Shown here: positions 50,131 to 59,704 of the stretch, piece by piece | Numbering within the stretch: position 1 is the first letter of the stretch | Layout of the letters: the number at the start of each line of letters is the position of its first letter | Assembly: GCF_900105495.1 (NCBI RefSeq) | Contig: NZ_FNTF01000002.1 | Span: forward strand, 3,013,501 to 3,077,500 | Length of the DNA stretch: 64,000 nucleotides | Direction of reading: 5' to 3' | Source: Pseudomonas frederiksbergensis | GTDB lineage: Bacteria; Pseudomonadota; Gammaproteobacteria; Pseudomonadales; Pseudomonadaceae | Program-made: the position numbers and the translations under genes | Notes under the pieces: model-generated | The model's database searches: none | Told to the model about the DNA's origin: nothing | Seen by the model: the letters and a program-made list of their open reading frames with translations, nothing else

Positions 50131-51665
50131 CAGGCGTCAGCCTTCTTCAGGAAGGCCTTGAAACGCACCAGTTCGGTCAGGCGGTAGCCGCGATAACGCC
50201 CCATGGCCAGCATGAAGCCCACCAGGATCAACAGGATCGCCGGGAAGGTGAACACGAAGTAAACCAGTTCCGGAACGCTCATGATCAGGTGCGCCAGCGA
50301 CGCGGCGAACAGCGTACCGATCGCCACTTTCATGGCGTGGCCGGAACCGCGTTCTTCCCAGGTAATCGACAGGCGTTCGATGGTCATGGTCAGAATCACC
50401 ATCGGGAACAGTGCCACCGACAAACCGCGCTCCAGGCCGAGTTTGTGGCTGAACAGGCTGATCGCCGCGATCAGCACCACCACGAACGTCAGCACCACCG
50501 ACAGCCTCGGCAGCATTTGCAGCTTCAAGTGTTCAAGGTAGGAGCGTAGCGACAGGCCCAGCGCCGTGATGACCGTAAACAGCATGATGCCGAAGCCGAG
50601 CTGGGTTTCCCGGAATGCCAGGGCGATCAGCACCGGCGTAAAGGTGCCGAGGGTCTGAATGCCGATCAGGTTGCGCAGGATCAGGATCACCAGCACGCCG
50701 ATCGGGATCATCACCATGATCATGAAGGTCTGCTGGGTTTGCAGCGGCAGGCCGTACAGCGAATATTCGAGAAAGTTGGCGTCGGTGTTTTCGTCGGTCA
50801 GCTTGGCCAGGCGAATCGCGTTCATTTCGCTGTTGTTCAGGCTGAAGGTCACGTTGGCCTTCTTGCCGCCATCGACGGTGATCAGGTTTTCGTCACCGGT
50901 CCACCACAGCAGGCGATCGGTCGGCAGGCCCTGTTCACCGGTTTCCGGGTTGAAGTACAGCCAGTCGGTGCCGTTGAAACTGCGCAACCACAGTTCCGGC
51001 ATTTGCGGCTGGTCGGCCACCAGACGAATGGTGTGGACCTTTTCCACCGGCACGTGCGCGATGGACAGCACCAATTCGACGATTTTCGCCTTGTGCCCGG
51101 GGGACGGATCGCCGGCCAGCAACAGCTTCACATTGTCGTCGTTGAGATTGTTGACACGCTTGATGGCTTCGCCGATGAAGGTTTCGACGTCGGCCGAGTG
51201 CTGGCGGATCGGTGCCAGCAGGGCTTCGGCGGCGACTTTTTCCGCGCCTTCGACGGCGATGCTGTCACGGAAGGTCGGCCCTTTGACCTTGGATTTTTCA
51301 CCGGTGTAGCGCTTGGTCAATACCAGGCGGTAATAAAGCGTTTGATTGCCCTTGGCCCGACGTGCCGACCAGGTGACTTTGCGGTTGCCGTCGACACGGT
51401 TCACGGCCACGCCGTAGTTATTGGAAATGAAACTCTCGTTGAGGCTGACGTAATCGCGGCTTAGCGGCGGCACGAACATCTGGATCTTGACCGGGTCCTT
51501 GGTACTGGCGACGAACTCGACTTTGGCGTCGATGTTCCACAAGTCGTCGGTAGCGTCTTCGGTCACGGGGATGCCGAGCACGAAGATCTGATAGGCCGTG
51601 ACTGAAATACCCAGCACCACCAGGATGGCGATCAGGAATTTCAGATGAAGGGTAAGAGAGCGCAT
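50130..51665 (-). CDS. Inactive-transglutaminase 7TM membrane protein
   Basis: A 511-residue membrane protein: N-terminal anchor (LKFLIAILVVLGISVTAYQI), a periplasmic domain of about 250 residues related to transglutaminase folds without the catalytic triad (UUP-type), then seven membrane helices (such as FMIMVMIPIGVLVILILRNL and FPAILLILVGFMLAMGRYRG). It lies between the ATP-grasp and retropepsin-like genes in the same direction and probably forms an envelope complex with them. Function not established. Confidence 0.8.
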   Translation of the reverse strand: MRSLTLHLKFLIAILVVLGISVTAYQIFVLGIPVTEDATDDLWNIDAKVEFVASTKDPVKIQMFVPPLSRDYVSLNESFISNNYGVAVNRVDGNRKVTWSARRAKGNQTLYYRLVLTKRYTGEKSKVKGPTFRDSIAVEGAEKVAAEALLAPIRQHSADVETFIGEAIKRVNNLNDDNVKLLLAGDPSPGHKAKIVELVLSIAHVPVEKVHTIRLVADQPQMPELWLRSFNGTDWLYFNPETGEQGLPTDRLLWWTGDENLITVDGGKKANVTFSLNNSEMNAIRLAKLTDENTDANFLEYSLYGLPLQTQQTFMIMVMIPIGVLVILILRNLIGIQTLGTFTPVLIALAFRETQLGFGIMLFTVITALGLSLRSYLEHLKLQMLPRLSVVLTFVVVLIAAISLFSHKLGLERGLSVALFPMVILTMTIERLSITWEERGSGHAMKVAIGTLFAASLAHLIMSVPELVYFVFTFPAILLILVGFMLAMGRYRGYRLTELVRFKAFLKKADA

Positions 51666-51670
51666 TGGAA

Positions 51671-52207
51671 TTACTCTGCGGTATGAGCGTCGGTGGCGCA
51701 GGCGGGTTTGCCAGCAGCGTATTTAAGACTGGGGTCGACCAGCGCATCGAAGCGTTTTAGCGCTTCGGAGCCGATCAGGAGCGGGTATTGGAAGGCGCTG
51801 CGGTCGGTCAAGTTCACTTCGATACTGCGTAAAGCCGAACCCATGCAGATATTCAGCTCGATCACCGGACGGGCGGTGTACTTCTTGCCTTCCTCCGGGT
51901 CGTAGTCGCCGGCCCGGCGCTTGATCTTGCTGACGCGGGCCAGTGGCCGTTCGATCGGGTGTGAGTGCGCAGCGTCAATGGCCAGATAGAAGCGCACCCA
52001 GGACTCGCCATTGCGTTTGAAGCGTTTGATGTCTCGGGCGCTCAGGGACGCGGTTTTCGCCCCGGTGTCGAGTTTGGCGGCAACTTCCAGGTTGATGCCG
52101 TCCAGGGAGGCGTACTCGTTGAGGCCGTAGACAGTCTTTTCCCCTGCCGCGGCAAAACCGGGCAGGCAAAGAAGATAAAGGAAGGTGGGGAAGGGCTTGA
52201 GTCTCAT
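51671..52207 (-). CDS. Retropepsin-like (ATP-dependent zinc protease family) exported protein
   Basis: A 178-residue protein with signal peptide (MRLKPFPTFLYLLCLPGFAA) and the aspartic-protease-like motif AAKLDTGAKTASLSA in a retropepsin-like single domain, the family annotated as putative ATP-dependent zinc proteases (RimK-associated). The start at 52207 gives the signal peptide; the longer frame does not. First gene of the operon, divergent from the GntR gene. Confidence 0.82.
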   Translation of the reverse strand: MRLKPFPTFLYLLCLPGFAAAGEKTVYGLNEYASLDGINLEVAAKLDTGAKTASLSARDIKRFKRNGESWVRFYLAIDAAHSHPIERPLARVSKIKRRAGDYDPEEGKKYTARPVIELNICMGSALRSIEVNLTDRSAFQYPLLIGSEALKRFDALVDPSLKYAAGKPACATDAHTAE

Positions 52208-52421
52208 AAATCCTGGTGCGCAGCGGTCCGTATTTCGATTCAAGGCCCTGGCATCGCTGCGCAAGCTCCCTCGTATGCCTATCAACTGTTTATGACAAGC
52301 AGTGCAGATGTCACAAACAAATGCGGCCGGCATTCTAGCACGGTGGTTTTATGGCGCCAGCGCTGGCGGGTGGCTATAAACCACAGTGCTGCTTTGTTAT
52401 GGTGCGGGCGGTTATTAGACG

Positions 52422-52506
52422 ATTGTCGACAATACCGATTTTCTCTTTGACTAATCGACCTGTATTCGCTAGTTTTTGCGGCATCCGCTTTCAAGGTGTC
52501 GACAAT
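52422..52506. promoter_or_regulatory. Two GntR-type operators before the prp regulator
   Basis: A perfect 12-base palindrome ATTGTCGACAAT at 52422-52433 and a second near-copy GGTGTCGACAAT at 52495-52506 that abuts the ATG of the GntR gene. The second copy would overlap the start of transcription or translation. This fits autorepression of the prp operon by the GntR protein, relieved by a propionate-derived ligand. Confidence 0.68.
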
Positions 52507-53229
52507 ATGCTGGATCAACTCGATCCCCCGGTCATTGCCCAAGACGATTCAGAGACGCTTTCCGAGAACGTCTTCCGGCGCATTCAGGCGGCCATCGTCA
52601 AGGGCGAGATCGCCCCGGGCAGCAAGATCTCCGAGCCGGAACTGGCGCGCACCTATGGCATCAGCCGCGGGCCGCTACGTGAGGCGATCCACCGTCTGGA
52701 AGGCCAGCGCCTGCTGGTTCGCGTACCGCACGTCGGGGCGCGGGTGGTTTCGTTGAGCCATGCCGAGCTGCTGGAACTCTACGAAATCCGCGAATCCCTC
52801 GAAGGCATGGCCTGCCGTCTGGCGGCCGAGCGCATGACACTCGAAGAAATCGACGAACTGCGCCGGGTCCTCGAAACCCATGAGCGCGATGCGGCGTTTC
52901 AGGCCGGTGTCGGCTACTACCAACAGGAAGGCGATTTCGACTTCCATTACCGAATCATCCAGGGCAGCGGCAACCGCACCCTGACGCAGATGCTCTGCGG
53001 CGAGCTCTATCAACTGGTGCGCATGTACCGCATCCAGTTTTCCACCACGCCCAATCGTCCGCGTCAGGCCTTTGCCGAGCACCACCGAATTCTCGACGCC
53101 ATCGCCGACCGTGACGGTGAGCTCGCCGAGTTGTTGATGCGCCGCCATATCGGCGCCTCCAAACGCAATATCGCTCGTCACTATCAGGACGGCGCCAACC
53201 AGACAGCCACTCAACGAGGTGAGTCATGA
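52507..53229 (+). CDS. GntR/FCD regulator of the prp operon
   Basis: A 240-residue FCD-type GntR regulator. Winged helix at about 20-85 ([40 protein letters not shown]), FCD effector domain after it with Asp and His residues for metal ([28 protein letters not shown]). The start at 52507 gives this compact protein. Its stop overlaps the prpB ATG (ATGA), so it is the first gene of the propionate operon. Confidence 0.9.
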   Translation: MLDQLDPPVIAQDDSETLSENVFRRIQAAIVKGEIAPGSKISEPELARTYGISRGPLREAIHRLEGQRLLVRVPHVGARVVSLSHAELLELYEIRESLEGMACRLAAERMTLEEIDELRRVLETHERDAAFQAGVGYYQQEGDFDFHYRIIQGSGNRTLTQMLCGELYQLVRMYRIQFSTTPNRPRQAFAEHHRILDAIADRDGELAELLMRRHIGASKRNIARHYQDGANQTATQRGES

Positions 53230-54116
53230 GTTCCAACAAGAGCACTCCAGGCCAGCGATTCCGCGATGCGGTCGCCAGCGAACATCCGCTGCAAGTGGTC
53301 GGCGCGATCAATGCCAACCACGCGCTGCTGGCCAAGCGCGCCGGTTTCAAGGCTATTTATCTGTCGGGTGGCGGGGTGGCTGCCGGCTCCCTCGGCGTGC
53401 CGGACCTGGGCATCACCGGCCTGGATGACGTGCTGACCGACGTGCGTCGCATCACGGACGTCTGCGACCTGCCGCTGCTGGTGGACGTGGACACCGGTTT
53501 CGGTTCCTCGGCGTTCAACGTGGCCCGTACCGTGAAGTCGATGATCAAGTTCGGCGCGGCAGCCATTCACATCGAAGACCAGGTCGGCGCCAAGCGCTGC
53601 GGTCACCGTCCTAATAAAGAGATCGTGTCCTTGCAGGAAATGGTCGATCGGATCAAGGCCGCCGTTGATGCGCGCACCGACGACAGCTTCGTGATCATGG
53701 CCCGTACCGACGCCCTCGCAGTGGAAGGTCTGGAATCCGCTTTGGATCGCGCCGCCGCATGCATCGAGGCCGGCGCCGACATGATTTTCCCGGAAGCCAT
53801 CACCGAACTGGACATGTACAAGCTGTTCGCCAGCCGCGTGAAAGCGCCGATCCTGGCCAACATCACCGAGTTCGGCGCGACGCCGCTGTACACCACCGAG
53901 CAGCTTGCCGCTGCCGATGTGTCACTGGTGCTGTACCCGCTGTCGGCGTTCCGCGCGATGAACAAGGCGGCGGAAAACGTCTACACCGCGATCCGCCGCG
54001 ACGGCACGCAACAGAACGTGATCGACACCATGCAGACCCGCATGGAGCTTTACGATCGCATCGACTACCACACCTTCGAGCAGAAGCTCGATGCGTTGTT
54101 TGCCGCGAAGAAGTAA
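53226..54116 (+). CDS. prpB: 2-Methylisocitrate lyase
   Basis: A 296-residue lyase that splits 2-methylisocitrate into pyruvate and succinate, the last step of the methylcitrate cycle. Seen: [18 protein letters not shown], the metal-binding VDVDTGFG, the catalytic KRCGHRP with Cys125 and IARTDA-like [12 protein letters not shown]. Length is standard. Coupled to the GntR gene by a 4-base overlap. Confidence 0.96.
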   Translation: MSSNKSTPGQRFRDAVASEHPLQVVGAINANHALLAKRAGFKAIYLSGGGVAAGSLGVPDLGITGLDDVLTDVRRITDVCDLPLLVDVDTGFGSSAFNVARTVKSMIKFGAAAIHIEDQVGAKRCGHRPNKEIVSLQEMVDRIKAAVDARTDDSFVIMARTDALAVEGLESALDRAAACIEAGADMIFPEAITELDMYKLFASRVKAPILANITEFGATPLYTTEQLAAADVSLVLYPLSAFRAMNKAAENVYTAIRRDGTQQNVIDTMQTRMELYDRIDYHTFEQKLDALFAAKK

Positions 54117-54124
54117 TTGTTTAT

Positions 54125-54253
54125 GTAGCAGCTGCCGAGCAACGCGAGGCTGCGTTCGAGGCCGAAGGACTCGCCAAGCCAGGCGATCGCGTCAGCAGGT
54201 TTTACGACTGCTGCGCAGCCGAACGCAGCCTCGCGCTGCTCGACAGCTGCTAC
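54125..54253. repeat. Long inverted repeat between prpB and prpC
   Basis: Arms 54125-54158 and 54220-54253 (GTAGCAGCTG ... GAGGCTGCGTTCG) match at 32 of 34 positions. It may form a hairpin inside the operon mRNA and adjust the prpB/prpC ratio. Confidence 0.75.
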
Positions 54254-54318
54254 GAAGTGAGATAACCGTTTAGAAATTGCAGATTCCCTGACAAATTCAA
54301 GAAAAACTGGAGACAGCA

Positions 54319-55446
54319 ATGGCCGAAGCAAAAGTACTCAGTGGCGCCGGGCTCCGTGGTCAGGTTGCCGGGCAAACCGCACTGTCCACCGTGGGCCAGT
54401 CGGGCGCAGGCCTGACCTATCGTGGCTACGACGTTCGCGAACTGGCGGCTGACGCACAGTTCGAAGAAGTGGCCTACCTGCTGCTGTACGGCGAACTGCC
54501 GACCCAAACCCAACTCGCCGCTTACATCAGCAAACTGGGCAAGCTGCGCGATCTGCCGCAAGCGCTGAAAGAAGTGCTGGAGCGCATCCCTGCCGACGCC
54601 CACCCGATGGACGTGATGCGCACCGGTTGCTCGTTCCTGGGCAACATCGAACCGGAGAAAGACTTCTCTGAACAACACGATGTGACTGACCGTTTGCTCG
54701 CCGCGTTCCCGGCGATCATGTGCTACTGGTATCGCTTTAGCCATGACGGCAAACGCATCAGCTGCGTGAGCGACGAACAATCCATCGGCGGCCACTTCCT
54801 GCACCTGCTGCACGACAAGAAGCCGAGCGAGTTGCACGTTAAAGTGATGAACGTTTCGCTGATCCTCTACGCGGAGCACGAGTTCAACGCCTCGACGTTC
54901 ACCGCGCGGGTTTGCGCCTCGACCCTGTCGGACATGTATTCGTGCATCACGGCGGCCATCGGCTCGCTGCGCGGTCCGCTGCATGGCGGCGCCAACGAAG
55001 CGGCGATGGAAATGATCGAGCGCTTCAGCTCGCCGCAAGAGGCCGTCGAAGGCACCCTCGGCATGCTTGCGCGCAAGGACAAGATCATGGGCTTCGGTCA
55101 CGCGATCTATAAGGACAACGATCCGCGCAACGAGGTGATCAAGGGCTGGTCGAAAAAACTCGCCGAGGAAGTGGGCGACACCGTGTTGTTCCCGGTGTCC
55201 GAAGCCATCGACGCAACCATGTGGGAGCAGAAGAAGCTGTTCCCGAACGCCGACTTCTACCATGCGTCGACGTACCACTTCATGGGCATCCCGACCAAGT
55301 TGTTCACCCCGATTTTCGTCTGCTCGCGCCTGACCGGCTGGGCGGCGCACGTGTTCGAACAACGTGCCAACAACCGCATCATCCGCCCGAGCGCCGAATA
55401 CGTCGGCGTCGAACAGCGCAAGTTCGTGCCAATCGAACAACGCTGA
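54319..55446 (+). CDS. prpC: 2-Methylcitrate synthase
   Basis: A 375-residue citrate-synthase-family enzyme joining propionyl-CoA and oxaloacetate. Seen: TYRGYDVRELAADAQFEEVA, the active-site His in LHGGANEAAM, His in MGFGHAIYKDNDPRN, and Asp/Arg in the C-terminal region. Good GGAG site before the ATG. Second structural gene of the prp operon. Confidence 0.95.
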   Translation: MAEAKVLSGAGLRGQVAGQTALSTVGQSGAGLTYRGYDVRELAADAQFEEVAYLLLYGELPTQTQLAAYISKLGKLRDLPQALKEVLERIPADAHPMDVMRTGCSFLGNIEPEKDFSEQHDVTDRLLAAFPAIMCYWYRFSHDGKRISCVSDEQSIGGHFLHLLHDKKPSELHVKVMNVSLILYAEHEFNASTFTARVCASTLSDMYSCITAAIGSLRGPLHGGANEAAMEMIERFSSPQEAVEGTLGMLARKDKIMGFGHAIYKDNDPRNEVIKGWSKKLAEEVGDTVLFPVSEAIDATMWEQKKLFPNADFYHASTYHFMGIPTKLFTPIFVCSRLTGWAAHVFEQRANNRIIRPSAEYVGVEQRKFVPIEQR

Positions 55447-55490
55447 ATGGGAGGGCGCCGGTAATGGTTACTGGGCAAAACGAATAACCC

Positions 55491-55580
55491 TGTGGGAGCG
55501 GGCTTGCCCGCGATAGCGGTGGGTCAGTCGACATCTTTGTCGGATATGACTCAGTCATCGCGGGCAAGCCCGCTCCCACA
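55491..55580. repeat. Inverted REP pair
   Basis: Perfect 24-base arms at 55491-55514 and 55557-55580 (core GTGGGAGCGGGCTTGCCCGC), between prpC and acnD. Confidence 0.87.
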
Positions 55581-55651
55581 GTGGATCGTGTTTGCTTCAA
55601 TAGCTGCGCCAGGCGCCCACCCTTCGTAACCACCGTGACCGAGTCTTGACG

Positions 55652-58246
55652 ATGAATACTGAATTCCGCAAACCGCTGCCCGGCAGCCATCTGGATTACT
55701 TCGACGTCCGCGCGGCTGTCGAGGCCATCCAGCCCGGCGCCTACGACACTCTGCCGTACACCTCCCGCGTGCTGGCGGAAAACCTGGTGCGTCGCTGCGA
55801 CCCGGCCACGCTCACCGAATCCTTGAAGCAATTTATCGAGCGCAAACGCGACCTCGACTTCCCATGGTTCCCGGCCCGCGTGGTGTGCCACGACATTCTC
55901 GGCCAGACCGCGCTGGTCGATCTCGCCGGCCTGCGTGACGCCATTGCCCTGCAAGGTGGCGACCCGGCGCAAGTGAACCCGGTGGTGCCGACGCAATTGA
56001 TCGTCGATCACTCCCTGGCCGTCGAACGCGGTGGTTTCGATCCGGAGGCGTTCGAGAAGAACCGCGCCATCGAAGACCGTCGCAACGAAGACCGTTTCCA
56101 CTTCATCAACTGGACCAAAAAGGCCTTCAAGAACGTTGATGTGATCCCGCCGGGCAACGGCATCATGCACCAGATCAACCTGGAGAAAATGTCTCCGGTG
56201 ATCCAGGTGCGCGACGGCGTGGCGTTCCCCGATACCTGCGTCGGCACCGACAGCCACACTCCACACGTCGATGCACTGGGCGTGATCGCCATCGGTGTCG
56301 GCGGCCTGGAAGCTGAAAGCGTAATGCTTGGCCGCGCGTCGTGGATGCGTCTGCCGGAAAGCGTCGGCGTCGAATTGACGGGCAAGCTGCAACCGGGCAT
56401 CACCGCCACCGACATGGTGCTGGCGCTGACCGAGTTCCTGCGTCAGCAAAAAGTCGTTGGCGCATGGCTGGAGTTCTTCGGCGAAGGCGCCTCCGCGCTG
56501 ACCCTCGGCGACCGTGCGACCATCTCCAACATGGCCCCGGAATACGGCGCCACCGCCGCGATGTTCTACATCGACCAGCAGACCATCGACTACCTGAAAC
56601 TCACCGGCCGTGAAGACGAGCAGGTGCAGTTGGTCGAGAACTACGCCAAGACCACAGGCCTGTGGGCTGACAGCTTGAAGAATGCGCAATACGAGCGTGG
56701 GTTGACCTTCAACCTGTCCTCGGTAGTGCGCAACATGGCCGGCCCGAGCAACCCGCACGCCCGCGTCGCCACCTCGGACCTCGCCGCCCAAGGCATCTCC
56801 GGCCAGTGGGACGACGTTCCTGGCCAGATGCCGGATGGCGCAGTGATCATCGCCGCTATCACCAGTTGCACCAACACCAGCAACCCGCGCAACGTGATCG
56901 CCGCCGGCCTGCTGGCGCGCAATGCCAACAAGCTCGGCCTGACCCGCAAGCCGTGGGTCAAATCGTCCCTGGCGCCGGGTTCGAAAACCGTGGCGTTGTA
57001 CCTGGACGAAGCCGGCCTGACCACCGAACTGGAACAGCTCGGCTTCGGCGTCGTGGCCTTCGCTTGCACCACCTGCAACGGCATGTCCGGCGCACTGGAC
57101 CCGGTGATCCAGCAAGAAATCATCGACCGCGACCTGTACGCCACCGCTGTGCTGTCCGGCAACCGCAACTTCGATGGCCGGATCCACCCATACGCCAAGA
57201 ACGCCTTCCTCGCTTCGCCGCCATTGGTGGTGGCTTACGCCATCGCCGGGACCATCCGTTTCGACATCGAAAAAGATGTGCTGGGTGTGGTCGACGGCAA
57301 GGAAATCCGCCTGAAAGACATCTGGCCGAGCGACGAAGAAATCGACGCGGTGGTCAAGGCTTCGGTCAAGCCGGAGCAGTTCCGTCAGGTCTACATTCCG
57401 ATGTTCGCCATCCATGAAGACACCGGTCCGAAAGTGACGCCGCTGTACGACTGGCGCGAGATGAGCACCTACATCCGCCGTCCGCCGTACTGGGAAGGCG
57501 CGCTGGCCGGGGCGCGTCCGCTCAAGGGCATGCGTCCGCTGGCGGTGCTGCCGGACAACATCACCACCGATCACCTGTCGCCTTCGAACGCGATCATGTT
57601 GGACAGTGCCGCCGGCGAATACCTGGCGAAAATGGGCTTGCCGGAAGAGGACTTCAACTCTTACGCGACTCACCGTGGCGACCACCTGACCGCGCAACGC
57701 GCCACCTTCGCCAACCCGAAACTGTTCAATGAAATGGTTCTGGAAAACGGCAAGGTCAAACAGGGCTCGCTGGCTCGTGTCGAGCCTGAAGGCAAAGTGA
57801 TGCGCATGTGGGAAGCCATCGAAACCTACATGGAACGCAAGCAGCCGCTGATCATCATCGCCGGCGCCGACTACGGTCAGGGTTCGTCCCGCGACTGGGC
57901 GGCCAAAGGCGTGCGTCTGGCGGGTGTGGAAGCGATTGCCGCCGAAGGCTTCGAGCGCATTCACCGCACCAACCTGGTGGGCATGGGCGTGTTGCCGCTG
58001 GAGTTCAAACCGGGCACCGACCGCAAGACCTTGGGCATCGATGGCAGCGAAACCTACGACGTGATCGGTGAGCGCACCCCGCGTGCCGAGCTGACGCTGG
58101 TGATCAACCGCAAGAACGGTGAACGCGTCGAAGTGCCGGTGACCTGCCGCCTCGACACCGCCGAAGAAGTGTCGATCTATGAGGCCGGCGGCGTGCTGCA
58201 ACGCTTCGCTCAGGACTTCCTCGAAGAATCGGCGGTTGCCGTTTAA
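55652..58246 (+). CDS. acnD: Fe/S-dependent 2-methylcitrate dehydratase AcnD
   Basis: An aconitase-like enzyme of 864 residues that dehydrates 2-methylcitrate to 2-methyl-cis-aconitate (it makes the trans isomer, which PrpF corrects). Seen: cluster Cys in DTCVGTDSHTPHVD, SCTNTSNPRNVIAA and CTTCNGMSGALDP, and the C-terminal swivel domain with GADYGQGSSRDWAAKG. The ATG at 55652 was chosen over a TTG two codons upstream. Confidence 0.95.
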   Translation: MNTEFRKPLPGSHLDYFDVRAAVEAIQPGAYDTLPYTSRVLAENLVRRCDPATLTESLKQFIERKRDLDFPWFPARVVCHDILGQTALVDLAGLRDAIALQGGDPAQVNPVVPTQLIVDHSLAVERGGFDPEAFEKNRAIEDRRNEDRFHFINWTKKAFKNVDVIPPGNGIMHQINLEKMSPVIQVRDGVAFPDTCVGTDSHTPHVDALGVIAIGVGGLEAESVMLGRASWMRLPESVGVELTGKLQPGITATDMVLALTEFLRQQKVVGAWLEFFGEGASALTLGDRATISNMAPEYGATAAMFYIDQQTIDYLKLTGREDEQVQLVENYAKTTGLWADSLKNAQYERGLTFNLSSVVRNMAGPSNPHARVATSDLAAQGISGQWDDVPGQMPDGAVIIAAITSCTNTSNPRNVIAAGLLARNANKLGLTRKPWVKSSLAPGSKTVALYLDEAGLTTELEQLGFGVVAFACTTCNGMSGALDPVIQQEIIDRDLYATAVLSGNRNFDGRIHPYAKNAFLASPPLVVAYAIAGTIRFDIEKDVLGVVDGKEIRLKDIWPSDEEIDAVVKASVKPEQFRQVYIPMFAIHEDTGPKVTPLYDWREMSTYIRRPPYWEGALAGARPLKGMRPLAVLPDNITTDHLSPSNAIMLDSAAGEYLAKMGLPEEDFNSYATHRGDHLTAQRATFANPKLFNEMVLENGKVKQGSLARVEPEGKVMRMWEAIETYMERKQPLIIIAGADYGQGSSRDWAAKGVRLAGVEAIAAEGFERIHRTNLVGMGVLPLEFKPGTDRKTLGIDGSETYDVIGERTPRAELTLVINRKNGERVEVPVTCRLDTAEEVSIYEAGGVLQRFAQDFLEESAVAV

Positions 58247-58300
58247 CACGATGAGTTCGGGCGGGGCCATGCGGCCTCGCCTGATCCTAAAAGGAACATC

Positions 58301-59491
58301 ATGGCTCACGCACCTCAAATCAGAATCCCTGCCACCTACATGCGCGGCGGCACCAGCAAAGGCGTGTTCTTCAGCCTGAAAGATCTGCCTGAAGCGGCAC
58401 AGGTTCCAGGCCCGGCGCGCGATGCCTTGTTGCTGCGCGTGATCGGCAGCCCCGACCCGTACGACAAGCAAATCGACGGCATGGGTGGCGCGACCTCCAG
58501 TACCAGCAAAACCGTGATTCTGTCGAAAAGCACCAAGGCCGATCACGACGTCGATTACCTGTTCGGTCAGGTGTCCATCGACAAGCCTTTCGTCGATTGG
58601 AGCGGCAATTGCGGCAACCTGTCGGCGGCGGTCGGTTCGTTTGCAATCAGCAATGGTCTGGTGGACGCCAGCCGCATCCCGCACAACGGCGTTGCCGTGG
58701 TTCGCGTGTGGCAGGCCAACATCGGCAAGACCATCATCGCCCACGTGCCGATCACCAATGGTGAGGTGCAGGAAACCGGTGATTTCGAACTCGACGGCGT
58801 GACCTTTCCGGCCGCTGAAGTGCAGGTCGAATTCATGGACCCGGCAGCGGAAGAAGAGGGCGGCGGTGGTTCGATGTTTCCTACCGGCAACCTGGTCGAT
58901 GACCTCGAAGTGCCTGGCGTCGGAACCTTCAAGGCGACCCTGATCAATGCCGGTATTCCGACGATTTTCGTCAATGCCGAAGACATCGGTTACACCGGCA
59001 CCGAGCTGCAAAGCGCGATCAACAGCGATCCGAAAGCGTTGCTGATGTTTGAAACCATTCGGGCTTACGGCGCATTGCGCATGGGCCTGATCAAGGATCT
59101 GGACGAAGCGGCGAAGCGTCAGCACACGCCCAAGGTTGCCTTTGTGGCCAAGCCTGCGGACTACGTTGCTTCGAGTGGCAAAGCGATTGCGGCGGCTGAT
59201 GTCGATCTGCTGGTGCGCGCGCTGTCCATGGGCAAACTGCACCACGCGATGATGGGCACGGCGGCAGTGGCGATTGGTACGGCGGCGGCAATTTCCGGCA
59301 CGCTGGTGAACCTCGCCGCGGGCGGTATCGAACGCAATGCCGTGCGCTTCGGGCATCCGTCCGGCACGTTGCGTGTGGGTGCTGAGGCGAGCCTGGTGAA
59401 CGGCGAGTGGACCGTGAACAAAGCCATCATGAGCCGCAGTGCGCGGGTGTTGATGGAAGGTTACGTCCGCGTGCCGGGCGATTCTTTCTGA
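58301..59491 (+). CDS. prpF: AcnD-accessory isomerase PrpF
   Basis: A 396-residue protein of the PrpF family, which isomerises 2-methyl-trans-aconitate to the cis form so that AcnD can support the methylcitrate cycle. Seen: YMRGGTSKGVFF, GGATSSTSKTV, DWSGNCGNLSAAVG, and GHPSGTLRVG. AAGGA ribosome site before the ATG, 54 bases after acnD. Confidence 0.94.
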   Translation: MAHAPQIRIPATYMRGGTSKGVFFSLKDLPEAAQVPGPARDALLLRVIGSPDPYDKQIDGMGGATSSTSKTVILSKSTKADHDVDYLFGQVSIDKPFVDWSGNCGNLSAAVGSFAISNGLVDASRIPHNGVAVVRVWQANIGKTIIAHVPITNGEVQETGDFELDGVTFPAAEVQVEFMDPAAEEEGGGGSMFPTGNLVDDLEVPGVGTFKATLINAGIPTIFVNAEDIGYTGTELQSAINSDPKALLMFETIRAYGALRMGLIKDLDEAAKRQHTPKVAFVAKPADYVASSGKAIAAADVDLLVRALSMGKLHHAMMGTAAVAIGTAAAISGTLVNLAAGGIERNAVRFGHPSGTLRVGAEASLVNGEWTVNKAIMSRSARVLMEGYVRVPGDSF

Positions 59492-59516
59492 TCCCAATCC
59501 AGAGATGAACACAAAA

Positions 59517-59612
59517 CCCTGTGGGAGCGGGCTTGCCCGCGATGAGGCCTTCACATTCGGCATCTATGCTGGCTGATACGCCGCCATCGCGGGCAAGCCC
59601 GCTCCCACAGGG
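59517..59612. repeat. Inverted REP pair
   Basis: Perfect 27-base arms at 59517-59543 and 59586-59612 (core GTGGGAGCGGGCTTGCCCGC), between prpF and prpD. Confidence 0.87.
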
Positions 59613-59704
59613 GACTGCATTTCAACAATAAGAATGTTGTAACCAACCAAGATTGCCCCTGAACCGAGGTCCCATCAACGAACCACTTCAAGAGTGAATC
59701 GAAC

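Noticed and set aside
55379..59563. 1394-residue minus-strand ORF opposite prpC-acnD-prpF
   Set aside because: It is an antisense shadow caused by high GC. The plus-strand genes have complete family motifs and ribosome sites; the minus frame has none.
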